The notes: generated from the sequence alone by a model not told the origin. Positions 1 to 12,284 are shown, counted from the first letter of the stretch. The stretch is 64,000 nucleotides of DNA from Pontederia crassipes (GCA_030549335.1 CM060195.1:30260874-30324873), one strand, 5' to 3'. Program-made: numbers and translations.

Positions 1-1971
1 TTCAAAGGAGTGGAGCATGAATATTTCTTAGTTCCTAATGGATTAATTTTTAAGTTTTGAATTAAAAATAGTTATTGTAAATATAAAGTATAATTTTATT
101 ATTTATAAAAATAAATTTTAAATTTAAAAAATTATATGGAAAAATTGTGAAAATATATATTACTTATAAAATTCTTTCTAAAATTGATTATATTAATGAA
201 ATATTAAATTTTTAATTAAATAATAAATAATATTATATTATTCCTTTATTATACATATTTTATAATTATTAAATAATTTATTTTATAATAGAAATGTGTG
301 AAAGCAAAGAAAAAGAAAAAAAGAAATAAAAAATATCGCATCATGCAAAAAAGAAAACGACTGATTTCGTTACAATGCTCTAGTTCTATAAAAAAAAGTT
401 GAACCGGAGCACTTGAAATTAGGTCATACGGTGATACGGTGATTTGGTTCCAAGTTTTAATTCCCTTTAGACTTGTTTGATATGAGAACAAAACACTTGG
501 GGTGCGTTTGATTAAAGATATATAGTATTATTTGGAACGTAAAGATGCCAAGAAATTAAATTTAAAGAAATACATTTCAAGTAAAGTTAAATTTTTATGT
601 TTGTTTTAGTTTAATAAAGGAATCATGTTCCCCTTCTCTCTCTTTCGATAAAAAAGTGTAATGACGAAGATTTAAAAAGTAAATTTAATAGATAAGTTTT
701 AATGGATGTTTGGATAAAAAATAAGAACTAAAAATATAATTTATTATTTTATGAGGTATAAAATTATAGTAAATAAGAATATGTTACTAATATTATATTT
801 GTGTAACTATTGTAATAACAATATTAAAATTTTAAATGTTTATAATATTACAACATGATACATAATGTTTTAAATAGTTTTTATTAAAAAAATGAGGGCG
901 CATTAAAAATAAACTATCAAATTTTTATAATATATGCTTTATAATTTTTTTGTCCTGAGATCTTTTTTTTTAAAATTATTTACTAAACACTTTAACTATT
1001 TTTGTCCTCTCTAACTTTCCGATTATAATTTTAAATATTATTTATCAAATATCTTAACCATGCTATCAAAAACCGAACTCTCAATTTTCAGTAGTTAATT
1101 GATATAGTAAATATTATTCCGTAACCTACATATACAGATATACTATAATTTATATAGGTGTAATAAAATAGTTAGGGGGAACAGTCAAAGCCCCTCCCCG
1201 ATTATAATGGACCATTTGATAGTTTAATTTTTTAATTCAAGTGATGATGGCATAAATTTATAATTTATAAAGGATACATAAAATATTATGAAGAAAATTC
1301 ATGACATCATACTATAGTTAAAAAAATAAAAAAACGTAAAATTGTAATAATGAAATCAAACTCATAAACACAAGTCAATCAACCCAGTTCTCTCTCTCTT
1401 CCTCATTCTCTCATCTCTGCCCGCATTATCAAGAGTATCGTTATTTGAGTCATTTTAGAATTAAGAGAATTTTATTTGCATGTCACTCAATTTATTTATT
1501 CAAAATTTAAGTAATATTCAAAATATTATATTGAACCCCACACCATGTTTACAACGGCACACACGAGATAATCCATTTTCTTAAAAAAAAGATACCTTAA
1601 AAGTTGTTAAAATATTAATTTATAGAAAATGCTTTGCACATGAATTTTTACTAAATACAAATAAAATAGAAATTAAAATTTTAATTGTACGTGACTTAAA
1701 ATTTTAAATACAAATCATTCAAAAATCATAATTTCTTTTTTTTTTAAAAAAGAGATAAATCTAAAATACAAATTTTTAAAATTAAATTGAATGGTCTAAA
1801 TAATAAATTTCGGTAAAACGTTTTTCGTGACAACTTTAAATCCTCATGTCCACCTCTCACTCGCTGCTTTCTATCAGGGCGACAGCGTCTGCAAGTATAC
1901 ATCAAACACTGTGCACGACGAGAGCAAATCATAATATATATATTTATTTCTAATTTATAAATTCTAATTTC
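1..1971. other. AT-rich intergenic DNA upstream of the TCP gene
   Basis: No gene is visible. The stretch is very AT-rich, with poly-A and poly-T runs and short open frames of low complexity. A diverged inverted repeat inside it is listed separately. Confidence 0.6.
903..1235. repeat. imperfect inverted repeat, possible old MITE
   Basis: The left arm at 903-922 (TTAAAAATAAACTATCAAAT) is nearly the reverse complement of 1214-1235. About 290 bases of AT-rich sequence separate the arms. No clear target duplication was found, so the assignment to a MITE is weak. Confidence 0.25.

Positions 1972-2027
<56 letters not shown>
1972..2027. repeat. (TAA)n microsatellite
   Basis: About 18 uninterrupted TAA units lie roughly 470 bases upstream of the TCP start codon, so within its promoter region. 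The tract is long and pure enough to be length-variable. Confidence 0.95.
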
Positions 2028-2099
2028 GAGCAAGAAGCGCAAGCCAGCAACAGCGGACGCCAAGAAGGAACAAAAAAAAATTAAAGTAACGATACATAG

Positions 2100-2498
2100 A
2101 GAGGAGAGAGAAAGAAGGAGAGAGAGAGACGTGGGTCCCATCATCCCCTTCCCCATGTGCTCTTCCTCTCTGTCTCCACCCGCTCCTGTCTCCTCTCCTC
2201 TCTCTCTCCCCTCCCTTTCTCTCTCGTCGGTTTCTCTCTCCTCGTCAATCATTAACCTTCTTCCTCTCGCCCTTCATCTCCTCTCGCAATTCCTCCTGCT
2301 CCCATTTCACCTCTCTCTCTCTCCCCCCCTCCCCCAGCGGCTGTATTCCTCCCCCACACCACACACCTCCCTCTCTTTCTCTCTCCATCCATTTTCATTT
2401 CTTCTCAAAGCAACTCGATTAACACTAACCGGCTACTGCAACGCTGCCGCTTCTGCTGTTACTGCTGCTTGTACTCGTCTCCTCCATTGGGACCTGCC
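2100..2498 (+). promoter_or_regulatory. CT-rich leader / 5' UTR region of the TCP gene
   Basis: The 400 bases before the TCP start codon are dominated by CTCT and TCCTCC tracts, then lead into GC-rich sequence at the start codon. Long pyrimidine tracts are common in plant 5' untranslated leaders. No TATA box was pinned down and the transcription start is unknown. Confidence 0.45.
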
Positions 2499-3395
2499 AT
2501 GAGCACCACTGACGGCGGCGGCGCCGCCGGGTCCAACGGCGCACTTCCCCTCGACGGCCCCCATCGCCACTACTCCCAACAGCAGCAGCAGCAGCAGAGA
2601 CAACTCGTTGTGGCGCCCACCGGCTCCACCGCCGAGGGGCGTGGGAACGGCGCGCTGGCTGTGAAGAAACCGCCCTCTAAAGACCGTCACAGCAAGGTGG
2701 ACGGCCGTGGCCGCCGTATTCGCATGCCCATCATCTGCGCTGCGCGGGTCTTCCAGCTGACGCGGGAGCTCGGGCACAAGTCCGACGGGCAGACCATAGA
2801 GTGGCTCCTCCGCCAAGCGGAGCCCTCCATCATCGCTGCCACTGGCACCGGAACCACCCCGGCGTCCTTCACCTCGTCCTCCACCTCCCTCCGCTCCTCC
2901 TCCAACGGCGGTGGCACCGCCCTATCTCTCCCCTCCCCTTCCTCAACCTCCACCTCCTCAGAACACAAGACGGGCTCCGGCGCCGCCGCACACCTCCTTC
3001 CCCCGCCCCTCGGCCCCGCGCCCTTCATCCTCGGCAAGCGGCTGCGCGCGGACGACGACCATTCTTCTGGCAAGGACGACGGCGCCGGGGCGGCGGGAGC
3101 AGGAGGAGGGATGATGGCGGGCATGGGGATCGGGCCTGCCGCCGCGGCCGGGTTCTGGGCGGTGCCGGCGCGTCCAGACTTCGGGCAAGTGTGGAGTTTC
3201 GCCGCGCCAGAGATGATGATGACGCAGGCCGGGCTGACAGGGAGGTTCGCCGGGCAACCGATCGGGGAGGCGTCTGCCGCCAGAGTCGGGAACTATCTAC
3301 CTTTACCAGGGCACCTCAACCTCCTCGCCTCCTTGTCGGGGACGCCCGGCTCCACCGCCACGACGGCCGCGCGGAACGACGACGAACCTCGCTGA
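2499..3395 (+). CDS. TCP7: class I TCP transcription factor, TCP7/TCP21-like
   Basis: A single-exon gene of 298 residues. The TCP basic helix-loop-helix domain runs from about residue 61 ([17 protein letters not shown]) to 115 ([10 protein letters not shown]). It has the short basic region of class I TCPs, which bind GGNCCCAC-type sites and regulate cell proliferation and growth. Outside the domain it keeps blocks I recognise from Arabidopsis TCP7 and TCP21 (CHE): [13 protein letters not shown] (175-187), [18 protein letters not shown] (217-234), [13 protein letters not shown] (256-268) and [11 protein letters not shown] (271-281), ending in DDEPR. A short polyglutamine run lies at 27-33. I chose the ATG at 2499 because it is the first in-frame ATG before the conserved part; an upstream in-frame TTG is not a likely start. 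Codons are strongly G/C-ending, as in commelinid monocot genes. Expected location is the nucleus. Assignment within the TCP7/TCP21 pair is by eye. Confidence 0.95.
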   Translation: MSTTDGGGAAGSNGALPLDGPHRHYSQQQQQQQRQLVVAPTGSTAEGRGNGALAVKKPPSKDRHSKVDGRGRRIRMPIICAARVFQLTRELGHKSDGQTIEWLLRQAEPSIIAATGTGTTPASFTSSSTSLRSSSNGGGTALSLPSPSSTSTSSEHKTGSGAAAHLLPPPLGPAPFILGKRLRADDDHSSGKDDGAGAAGAGGGMMAGMGIGPAAAAGFWAVPARPDFGQVWSFAAPEMMMTQAGLTGRFAGQPIGEASAARVGNYLPLPGHLNLLASLSGTPGSTATTAARNDDEPR

Positions 3396-4070
3396 ACGCC
3401 GTCAGTTGTGAGATAATTTAGAGAGGTAGTGGGGAAGTAGTAGGTCTTCTTCTTGTTCTCTTCTCTTTCATTCAAGTCATCACGTTATCAAAAGTTTAGA
3501 TTTTTGTGAAGTTTGAATTGTCAGTAGTAGGAATTCTGTTGCCCCATCTGTCTTTCTTTTTTTTTTCTCTCTTTATCCTCCTCCCCTTTTGGTCCCTCTT
3601 CCTCTTTTTTGGTCTCTAAGTTAGAGCTCTCCGGATTGATTAACTTACCATGTTTCCCCGCAAATGATCGAAAATTCGATGCGTTTGAATTGGTTCCTGG
3701 GGCCAAGAACTCGATCTTCAATGCGACAGCTTCAAAGTGGCATTTTTTTAGTTCATGTGCTATTGAGCCAGAAGGGGGGAAGTTGGGAGCTTCATTAAGT
3801 TTGGCGATGTATCATGTTCTTGGTAACCTTGTGGTAGTATCATGTTTTGGTATGGAGAGCACTGAAGAATGTGATTGCGAAGGAAGAAAGAAAGCTTCTT
3901 TATCTCCGGTCTGTAAGTTCTCCATTGGCGAAGCTCCAGATGTATATTCTAGTCATATTCCTTTGATTTACTCTGCATGGTGAGTAATAATGCGAGTTGC
4001 TCTGTATGTAATTTCTTGGATTGTTTCGAGTGTATTGAGTGCCAATAAACTCTAGTTGTTCCTCTCGCTG
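3396..4070 (+). other. probable 3' UTR of the TCP gene
   Basis: The sequence after the stop codon is T-rich and has an AATAAA at 4044-4049 that could serve as polyadenylation signal, giving a 3' UTR of about 670 bases. An open frame at 3609-3983 lies within it, lacks an ATG start at its beginning and resembles no family I know, so I treat it as untranslated. Confidence 0.4.
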
Positions 4071-5796
4071 ATGCTTCCTGCATATCTTTGTCTTATAATT
4101 CTAGTGTGAATATTGTCTTAAATTCTTCTTTCAACTCTATCTGCATTCTGTAAATTAGTGTCTATATCTGTCAAGGATGGTGGCTTATGGTCGCTTTCTA
4201 CTGTTGATTATTTAGTGTCTGGCCAAAGTCCAGTGGTGATAGTTGTTTTCTACAATTGGCTAGAATAATTTGTGACAGATGGAAGTTGACCTATATTAAA
4301 CTTTTTTACTATGCCGATCGTGGTACTCTAATGCAGCAACTGTTTACCTGTATCAGAACATTTAACTCATAATTGCCTATTGGCTCTACTTATATATAAT
4401 GACTTGTGGTCCATTTTAAATCCACTGTTCAAAGCTAGCAGGGTGACAAACAATTCATCATCATCCATTTTTTGTTTCTGCTTGTTTGGTTTTTGTACAT
4501 TTAGATTCATTTGAAGATCACACCACTGAAGTTTAAGTCCAAAACTGAGATTATTAGTCTGCTGTTTCTTGTGAGTGTCTTCTGGCAGGTCGTGGTAAAC
4601 TGCATCTGCCCTATCCGAATGTTTGGAGATGCATGGTAACAATTAGTTTATGCTGCAACAATTATCTGATTTCTGATGGTAAATCTTGTGGTCCGAGCAA
4701 CCTTTTGGTGATTAGAAACAGAAAGGTTATTGTGCACACCACACAGGTCACAAGATGGACAATTCTTTTTTGTGAACTAAAATCAGTATATGGCTCTATC
4801 GTATTGTTGTGTTCAGATGTGTATTTCCGCACTGTTGTCCTATCTTCTCTCCTTGTGTTTACACACACATTTGAACCTCACTGTTGATTTCATTGCATGT
4901 GAACCTTCATAATGGATCGACATATCTACAAATTGAAGAATAATCCACAGACATGAATCTGTCAACAGTGGCTCTCTATAATGTCTTCTTTCCAAGTGCA
5001 CATAGTTGTCGGTTGGTTTTTATGTGCGTAATTCAGAGTTTGACATTTTCAGCAGCTTCCCTTCTCACCTAACTTTATTCTTAGACTCCATGCCAAACTT
5101 TGCTTACTGTAATACCTTTTTTCTTTCTCTATTTTTGCTTGCTGCTGGATTTTTTCCGAATGAACATAGTTTTATTGGCTCCCTGCAGTGTCTCTCATCC
5201 TGCCTTGAACATTTCTGGGATAGTCCCTGCTATCGACTCTGCAAGTGTATTCATGTTTGCTTAGTCACAAGTGGTAATTATCAAAGATGGCCTTGCAAGC
5301 TTCTCTTTTTTCTCAAATATGATCTTGACCCCTTTGTTGGTTCTTTGACCAGTGTGGGTCTTGCCCTTCCTTAATTTGTCTGTTGGAAAAAAAAATTTAA
5401 TGTTGCTTGCCTGATTGATGGCAATGTGTGGTTGTGGGGGCTTCCTCGGTAGCACCTTCATTTTCATGGCACATGAAAATCTAGCAGGAGGCCAGAAGTA
5501 GAAGTCAGCTGTTGACTTGGAAAACATTGATAATATTTCTTTGCAGAAACAGTAATGACCGTGATAGAGGTACTAAACATGTATTTAACATGTTGGATGT
5601 GGAGGAGTTTTCATGTAACACAAGTCATGGTGGTTTAATATTATAAAAATCTTTTATAGAAAAATAACAATTAGAACAGAAAAAAAAACAAATTTATAGA
5701 GCTAAAAGTTTACTACACCAAGCTTATCAGATATCTAAAATTAAACCCCTTGAAATATCAAATATTACAAGCAATAATTCTGTTCTTATCTTATAT
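4071..5796. other. intergenic, no gene recognised
   Basis: Moderate base composition with several short open frames (for example 4633-4887 and 5006-5374), none of which shows a recognisable domain. It could include untranslated or intronic sequence of an unrecognised transcript. Confidence 0.4.
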
Positions 5797-6215
5797 TAGA
5801 GAATTAATTTCTTCAACTTCCCTCAATTATAGTGAATTTTTGCATCTAATGAATTTATTGTAGGACGTTTTTAAATTATATCACGATTTTTTCTTTAGTC
5901 CATTAATATGATTATATTAATTTTTGTATTTTTTTTAATTTTTCATATTTATTAAAAGATTAAATTGTCTTTCCAACTGTCTTTTTTTAATATTTAAAAA
6001 TAATAAATGATATACATTTTCAAATTTTGAAAAGAAGAGGGCATTTAGTCTTTTTTATTGTTTTTTAAATATTAAATAAAAAATAGTTCGTGAATGGATT
6101 AAAGTGGAAATCATAATATAATTTAGGAATATTTTACGGTAAGTTCATATATTAAAGTTAAACGCAAAAAAATATTAAGAGGAATTTAAAGAATTAATCA
6201 TATATTAAATAGAAA
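5797..6215. repeat. diverged fold-back element (MITE-like)
   Basis: The left half (around 5797-5900) can be aligned loosely to the reverse complement of the right half (around 6100-6215), including paired segments resembling AATTATATCACGATTT and its complement. The element is about 420 bases and AT-rich. Arms are strongly diverged and no target duplication was identified. Confidence 0.35.
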
Positions 6216-6429
6216 ACTCGACCGTCTATATTAAATTTGAGGAAAATGAGTATGTAGTGCATCCCCACACAAACACTATCCTCATTAGTTCATTTATTCC
6301 CATATAATTTGATTTGATGATTAACAAGTCAGTGACAACATTGACCACCACTATAGCTTTCATGATCATAATCAACCTTAATTAATTGGAGCATTAGTTA
6401 CTTCATGATGCCTATCCTGATGTACGTAT

Positions 6430-7914
6430 GAATTCATCATATGGATTTTAACTTAATCCGATCAATTGACATCATTTCATCATACGAGAATATGAGTTAA
6501 GTCATATGTTAACTTTAATTTTTTTTAGCAGTATAACTATTTCTGGTTTCTGATTGCTTAAAACTGGAGGAATGTGATAATCACCAGTCTTACCAAGACA
6601 TATTCATCAGATAAGAATCATGTGTTGACAAAATTGCACATTTTCTTTTGCCCAAAAGCAGTCTATTGTCTTCAACAACTGACATAATAAGTTGAGCAGC
6701 ACTCGTTACTCTTCTTCCATGTCCAAATTGCACTCATTACTTTTTAGTAGCCCTCCTGAAACAAAATTGAAAAGTTACCAACAACAATTGATCAATTTGG
6801 TATTGGAGAAAATATATTGCACCTAGCCAAAGAGACCTTTTTGCAGGTTCCAGACTCGACTGCAACATGTGTGACTTTCTTTCCTTCCTAGGATGATGTT
6901 GCCCTGCAAATTATAATCTTGATCTCTCAACACTCAACAGATTGAAAGCTGTCAGAAATTTAAGGTTGTGGCATGTTGTTACAGGGAACACCATATCGTT
7001 GTTAAGGATAAGATTGCAAAAAAAAAGGTATCTGATAATTATTATAGCACACCAACTTTGGTCATTATCTAAAGAGGTCACCAAAATTAATCAACTATTA
7101 ATAAAAGCCATTTTTTTGTCATAAAGATAACTTTTTACAAAATCTTGCAAATGTAACTATATTCATACGTTTCGCTAGCTATATATGTCAATGTTATCAA
7201 AATAAGATCCGGTTCAATTAGTTCAATCGCGAACCAGTCGTTGATTCGGTCCGGTTGCATGTCAAACTTGATTTTGACATTGAATAAAAAAAATGAAAAA
7301 AATAAAAAAATGACGAAAATAAGAAAGTTAAAAAGGGGAATATAGGAAGGTTAAAGAGGAGGAACAAATGATATGTATAAAATTAATTAGGAATTGAAAT
7401 AAAAAGGCAAATATTTACAATTGAATAACATGAAAATGAAAAATTATCAAAGGGCATAAATAAAGAAAATAAAAAGATAAGTGTTTAAGAAAAAAGAAAT
7501 AAGAATAATTTAAGATAAAATTTATCAATATAACATCTATCATCATTAAATAATAATACTAAATTAATGATAATCTATTTATATTTATATGTTAACCATT
7601 ATTATTTATCATTATTAAAACTTTTAATAAATAAAAACCATATTATATTAAATTTATTTTTAATATATTATTAGTATAATATTCATATATTATATCATAT
7701 AACTTATATTATATCTTCATAATTATTATAAATAGTATTATTTTAATAAACTTGGTCAGTCCGATTTTGAAAAGATATTGATATATATTGATAGACCTGA
7801 TAGGCCGCTAGCATTTGTTATTACGAAGCGTATAAGCAAGATCGGAAATATGTCGTCTTTGACTAACAATAGGGATTAAGTAATATTATTTTTAAACAAC
7901 ATTGCGGGGATAGG

Positions 7915-7951
<37 letters not shown>

Positions 7952-8792
7952 GCGCGTGTTCGATCCACGCTCAACGCATTTTTATTTTTATTTTAATTAA
8001 AACGTCATGAACCCTAATCCTAGAAGTTTCACACTTACCTCTCTCCTTAGTAATTTCTTATTTTGCGTTTCCCTATTAATGCGTATATGAATCCTGTTGT
8101 CAAGCGTTCTTGGCATCTTTTCTTTTTTTTTCCCTATTCATTTTTTAATATGAATAATTTCTTGAGCCAAAAAAAATTGGCCTGCTGCTATTTGCTGCTG
8201 AAACATTTGAAACTCTTGGGCAGGTTAATCAGAAAGCTAACTGTCCTGCGCCAACTGTAGCAGTTTGCACATACAAATAGCTCCTGGAAACAGAAGAAAT
8301 ATCTTGATTATTACCAGCTCATCTTGCATGTAATCCAGTTCAGAATAATGCTGAATCTGAAAAACCAATAATAGTCTCACTACCTATTTTCCTTTTTCTC
8401 CATGAGAATTTGGAGAAGACAATGCTTAAAAATCACCTTATTCAAAACTCTGTTCATGATTCATCACAAAGAAATCTATCTAAAAGTTTTTTTTTCTCAT
8501 CTTAACCGAATACTTAGTGAAGCTTTGGGATTATGAACATTGTTTCAAGATCTTGAAAAAAAAAGAAAGATTACTGTGCACTTAATGATAACTTGGGAGG
8601 TGTATTTGTTGGTTACAAAATTTGATTGATCTCTTATTTTAAAAGATCTGACATTTCATGCCTATGTAGCATATGAAATTACTCATGATTCATTGGACAT
8701 GAAATGCTTTAAGAATTTCCCACTACAGTTGCCATGCTCTTTTGTTACTTCTAAGGATAAGAAGCGTCTTCCTGCACAACTCAACTGGTTTT
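6430..8792 (+). repeat. tandem duplication, copy A
   Basis: This 2.36 kb unit is followed head-to-tail by a second copy at 8793-11270. Matching landmarks include TTCATCATATGG at each start, the block CTGGTTTCTGATTGCTTAAA, a tRNA-Phe region, and AGGCCTGCTGCTATTTGCTG. Both copies end in AACTCAACTGGTTT. Copies differ by many substitutions and small indels, so the duplication is not recent. The tRNA in this copy has decayed. Confidence 0.85.
7904..7978 (+). pseudogene. tRNA-Phe(GAA) pseudogene
   Basis: This 75-base sequence matches the intact tRNA-Phe at 10225 except for a change in the D-stem (GGTC for GCTC), two extra bases in the T-arm (GCGCGTG for GCGTG) and a change in the acceptor stem (CAACGC for CACCGC). 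The extra bases spoil the T-stem, so the RNA is unlikely to fold or function. The anticodon loop CTGAAGA is intact. Confidence 0.8.
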
Positions 8793-9460
8793 GAGTTCAT
8801 CATATGGAATTTAACTTAAACCGATCAATTGACATCATTTCATCATACAAGAACATGAGTTATAACTTCATATTTTTTTGAACAATAAAACTATTTCTGG
8901 TTTCTGATTGCTTAAAACTGGAGGAATGTGTTAATCACCAGTTTACCAAAACATGTTCATGAGTTAAGAATCAATTGTTGACAGAATTGCACAGTTTCTT
9001 TTGCACAAAAGCAGTCAATTGTCTTCAACAACTGACATCTAATAAGTTGAGCAGCACTCATTACTCTTTTTCCATATCCAGATTAAAACTTACCTTTTAG
9101 TAGCCCTCCTGAAACAAAATTGAATAAGTTATTAACACTTGAACAATTTGGTGTTGGAGAAAATATTGCACCTAACCAAAGAGACCTTCGCAGGTTGCAG
9201 ACTCGACTGCAACAGGTGTGACTTTCTTTCCTTCCTAGGATGATGTTGCCCTGCAAAATATGATCTTGATCTGTTAACAGATTGAAAGCTGTCACAAATT
9301 TAAGGTTGTGGCATGTTGCTACTGGGAATAAGATTGTAAAAAAAAAAGAGTATCTGATAATTATTATAGCACACCAACCTTAGTCATTATCTAAAGAATG
9401 TATGCCACAAAAAATTAATGAACTATTAATAAAAGCCAGATTTTTTTTGTCATAAAGGTT

Positions 9461-9575
9461 TTTTTGTTGTAGGGCGGGCAGGCGAAATCGGCTTAGATGC
9501 GCGCCCGTCCGATGCGCATCACATCGGACGGGTGCCGTTTAATGGGTGGACTGTCCCCCCATTAAATCCTTTTAT
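9461..9575. repeat. GC-rich insertion with two perfect hairpins
   Basis: Copy A lacks this segment. It holds CCCGTCCGATG (9504-9514) facing CATCGGACGGG (9522-9532) across a 7-base loop, then TTTAATGGG (9538-9546) facing CCCATTAAA (9558-9566). Both stems are perfect. GC content is far above the flanks, which suggests an inserted piece of a mobile element or other foreign segment. Confidence 0.6.
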
Positions 9576-10224
9576 AAAATCTTGTAACTATAAATATTCA
9601 TACGTTTCACTAGCTATATATATCAATGATATCAAAATCAGATCGGACTGATCGAATCGATCAGTTCTAGTTGCATGTTAAAATTGGTTGACATTGAACC
9701 GAAAAAATGATAAAAAAATGAAAGAAAATGATAAAAATAGGAAAGTTAAAAAATGGGGGAAAAATAAAGAAATATAAAGAAGATTAAAGAGGAGGAAAAA
9801 TGATATGTATAAAATTAATTAGGAATTCAAATAAAAAAGGTAAGTATTTAAAATTCAATAATATTAAAATGAACAATTATTAAAGGGCATAAATAAAGAA
9901 AATAAAAAGAAAAGTGTTAAATAAAAAAAGTAAGAATAATTTAAGATAAAATTTTATTAATATAACAACTATCATAAAAATCTATTTATATTTATATGTT
10001 AACCATTATTATTTATCATTATAAAAACTTTTAATAAATAAAACTATATTATATTAATTTTTAATAGATTACTAGTATAATATTCATATATTATATCATA
10101 TAACTTATATTTTATCTTCATAATTATTATAAATAATATTATTTAAATAAAAATTTAATTTAATTCAATTGAATTCAGTCGGATCGATCCAAGATCTTGT
10201 TTCAGATATAAACGTCAATGTATT

Positions 10225-10229
10225 GCGGG

Positions 10230-10272
<43 letters not shown>

Positions 10273-10297
10273 GCGTGTTCGATCCACGCTCACCGCA
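10225..10297 (+). tRNA. trnF-GAA: tRNA-Phe(GAA)
   Basis: The 73 bases fold as a standard cloverleaf: acceptor GCGGGGA/TCACCGC, D-arm GCTC...GAGC, anticodon arm TCAGA-CTGAAGA-TCTGA with anticodon GAA, and T-arm GCGTG-TTCGATC-CACGC. To my recollection it equals the nuclear tRNA-Phe of wheat, including the A in the acceptor stem opposite G5. The CCA end is not encoded, as expected for a nuclear gene. T-rich sequence after it (TTTTATTTTCTTTTT) can act as the RNA polymerase III terminator. Confidence 0.95.
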
Positions 10298-10434
10298 TTA
10301 ATTTTATTTTCTTTTTCAAATTTTATTTTGCAGGAGAAAAAACAAGGCCTGCTGCTATTTGCTGCTGAACCATTTGAAAACCTTCGGCAGGTTAATCAGA
10401 AAGCTTAACCGTCCTGCGCCAACTGTAGCAGTTC

Positions 10435-10790
10435 TTGTTGGACATATGTGCCATGGGATGGATGTCGTGACATGCATAATTGCATGAATGCAGTTAATAA
10501 CTACACGTATGAGCAATTATATAACTACGCACTTGATTACACTATAAAAGGAGATGATGTTCTTCTTAATGTGTGTGGTTGTTCTTATGTGATGTGAAGA
10601 ACTCCGACGATGAGTCCATGCAGCAATCCGATGAACTCTGTCGCAAGTATGTGATATTTGGATTGTGAACACATGGTTCTTTTTCGTACGTGATTATGAT
10701 TCCGACAACGAATTCGAAATAATGTAGAAAAGTCTCTGGCGAGATATTCCAAAATATCTCTATTTATTTATTACCAATTCCTTCGGCACA
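10435..10790. mobile_element. LTR-like insertion (possible solo LTR or TRIM) in copy B
   Basis: Copy A runs straight through this position, so the ~355 bases were added to copy B. The insert starts near TGTTGGACATATG, ends near TTACCAATTCC, and has a TATA-like ACTATAAAAGG at about 10541. Size, termini and promoter motif suggest a short solo LTR or TRIM fossil. Flanking duplications are not clear, so family and exact ends are open. Confidence 0.4.
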
Positions 10791-11270
10791 TACGAATAGC
10801 TCTTGGGAAGAAATATCTTGAATATTACCAGCTCATCTTGCATGTAATCCAGTTCAGATAATGCTGAATCTGAAAAACTACCTATTTCTTTCTTCTCCAT
10901 GAGAATTTGGAGAAGACAATGCTTAAGAATCATCGGATTCAAATCTCTGTTCATGCTTCATCACAAAGATATCTATCTAAAAGTTTTTTTTTTTCATCTT
11001 AAACGAATACTTAGTGGAGCTTTGGGATTATGAACATCGTTTCAAGATCTTGAAAGAAAAAACAAGGAATTACTGTGCATTTGTTAGTTACAAAATTTGA
11101 TTGATCTCTGATTTTAAAAGAGCTGACATTTTCATGCCTATGTAGCATATGAAATTATTAATGATTCATTGGACATGAAATGCTTTAACAATTTCCCACT
11201 GCAGTTCCCATGCTCTTTTTGTTACTTTTTAGGATAAAAAAGTGTCTTTCTGCACAACTCAACTGGTTTC

Positions 11271-12228
11271 GAATGCCATTTATTAGTAATAAAATTAAAG
11301 AATGGCTTCTCGAGGTGCCAACATTGTTCTTCCAAGAACTGGAAGAATCAGGCAAAAGTTGCAGTCACAGTCTGCCTAGGGAACAAGTGTTTTATATACT
11401 GAAGATGTTATCTACCGGCACGCCGAATGTCCAGTCCAGGGAAATGCAAATGAGGCTCAATTCAACATTAAGATGATCTCCGCATAGTTCATGATATCTG
11501 AATTCTGGACTTCATGATATCTTCGTTGTCTGTGGCAGACACTTGAAAGGAATCGAGATCAGCTTTAATACCACTTTTTCTCCGGCTAGAACTTGTTGGA
11601 GCACGAGTCGAATTATGCTTTGATCCTTTGTTATAATGCCTCGAATTGTACCAAAAAAAAAAAATAGAAAAGGTAATCCTGATCAAATAGGAGAACATAA
11701 TCCTGCTTTAAATAAGTAAATAAAATTGTAATCAAATTGATTGCATATCAAACTTGAAATTTAAGCTCTAGTAGAAATTTGATTCAAACTCTAACATGTA
11801 TCGAGTAACACATTAATCTACTCTGTGGACGGACTGTTTTGGTCACTCGAATCTTGGAGGATCAGATATTATGATTTTGAATCCTGTTGTTTGTATTGGA
11901 TCTATGAACACTGAAAATGAAATAGTACACTGAAATTATTCACTGGAAAGAGTTGCAAATGCCCCTTCGTTTTTTTTTTAAAAAATGTATAGTAATTCTA
12001 TGGTAATCTATTTTTGTTTTAAAACAATACCAAATAAAAAAAGAGCTAAAAATGACAACTCAATGCCATAAACCAGAAAAAAAGATTCAGATCATTTATG
12101 ACATACTAATAATAAGGGAATTAAAATAGAAGAATTTGCATGAAAACTTAAATCCTAATAAAAATCTTAAAAGATTAACAGACAGGCAGACAATAAAAGG
12201 ATTTTGGTTTAAATAATTAACTAAAAAC
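11271..12228. other. intergenic, no gene recognised
   Basis: AT-rich sequence with a few short open frames without known domains. Confidence 0.5.
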
Positions 12229-12284
12229 TGCCCCCATGCAGGATCGAACTACAGACCTTCAGTTTACAAGACTGAAGCTGAGCA
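12229..12284 (-). pseudogene. tRNA-Thr(TGT) fragment
   Basis: On the minus strand this reads a near-complete 3' part of a nuclear tRNA-Thr: anticodon arm TCAGT-CTTGTAA-ACTGA (anticodon TGT), variable region AGGTC and a T-arm with TTCGATC, ending in GGGGGCA. The D-arm is reduced to GCTCAG joined directly to the anticodon arm, and the 5' acceptor strand is missing. It is therefore a truncated copy and not functional. Confidence 0.7.

Larger units (their letters stand above)
8793..11270 (+). repeat. tandem duplication, copy B
   Basis: Second copy of the 2.4 kb unit. It carries the intact tRNA-Phe plus two insertions missing from copy A: a hairpin-rich segment at about 9461-9575 and a ~355 bp LTR-like segment at about 10435-10790. 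An open frame crossing its right edge (11210-11476) shows no known domain. Confidence 0.85.

Noticed and set aside
2801-3421. Long open frames overlapping the TCP gene in other frames and on the opposite strand
   Set aside because: These are by-products of high GC content; the TCP frame carries the conserved domain and conserved tail motifs.
3609-3983. A 124-residue open frame after the TCP gene
   Set aside because: No ATG at its start, no recognisable domain, and position in the probable 3' UTR.
10598-10655. Hammerhead-ribozyme-like GATGAGTCC inside the LTR-like insertion, suggesting a retrozyme
   Set aside because: The CTGATGA core and the GAAAC strand are not both present at the right spacing; only a weak GAGT/ACTC hairpin is seen.
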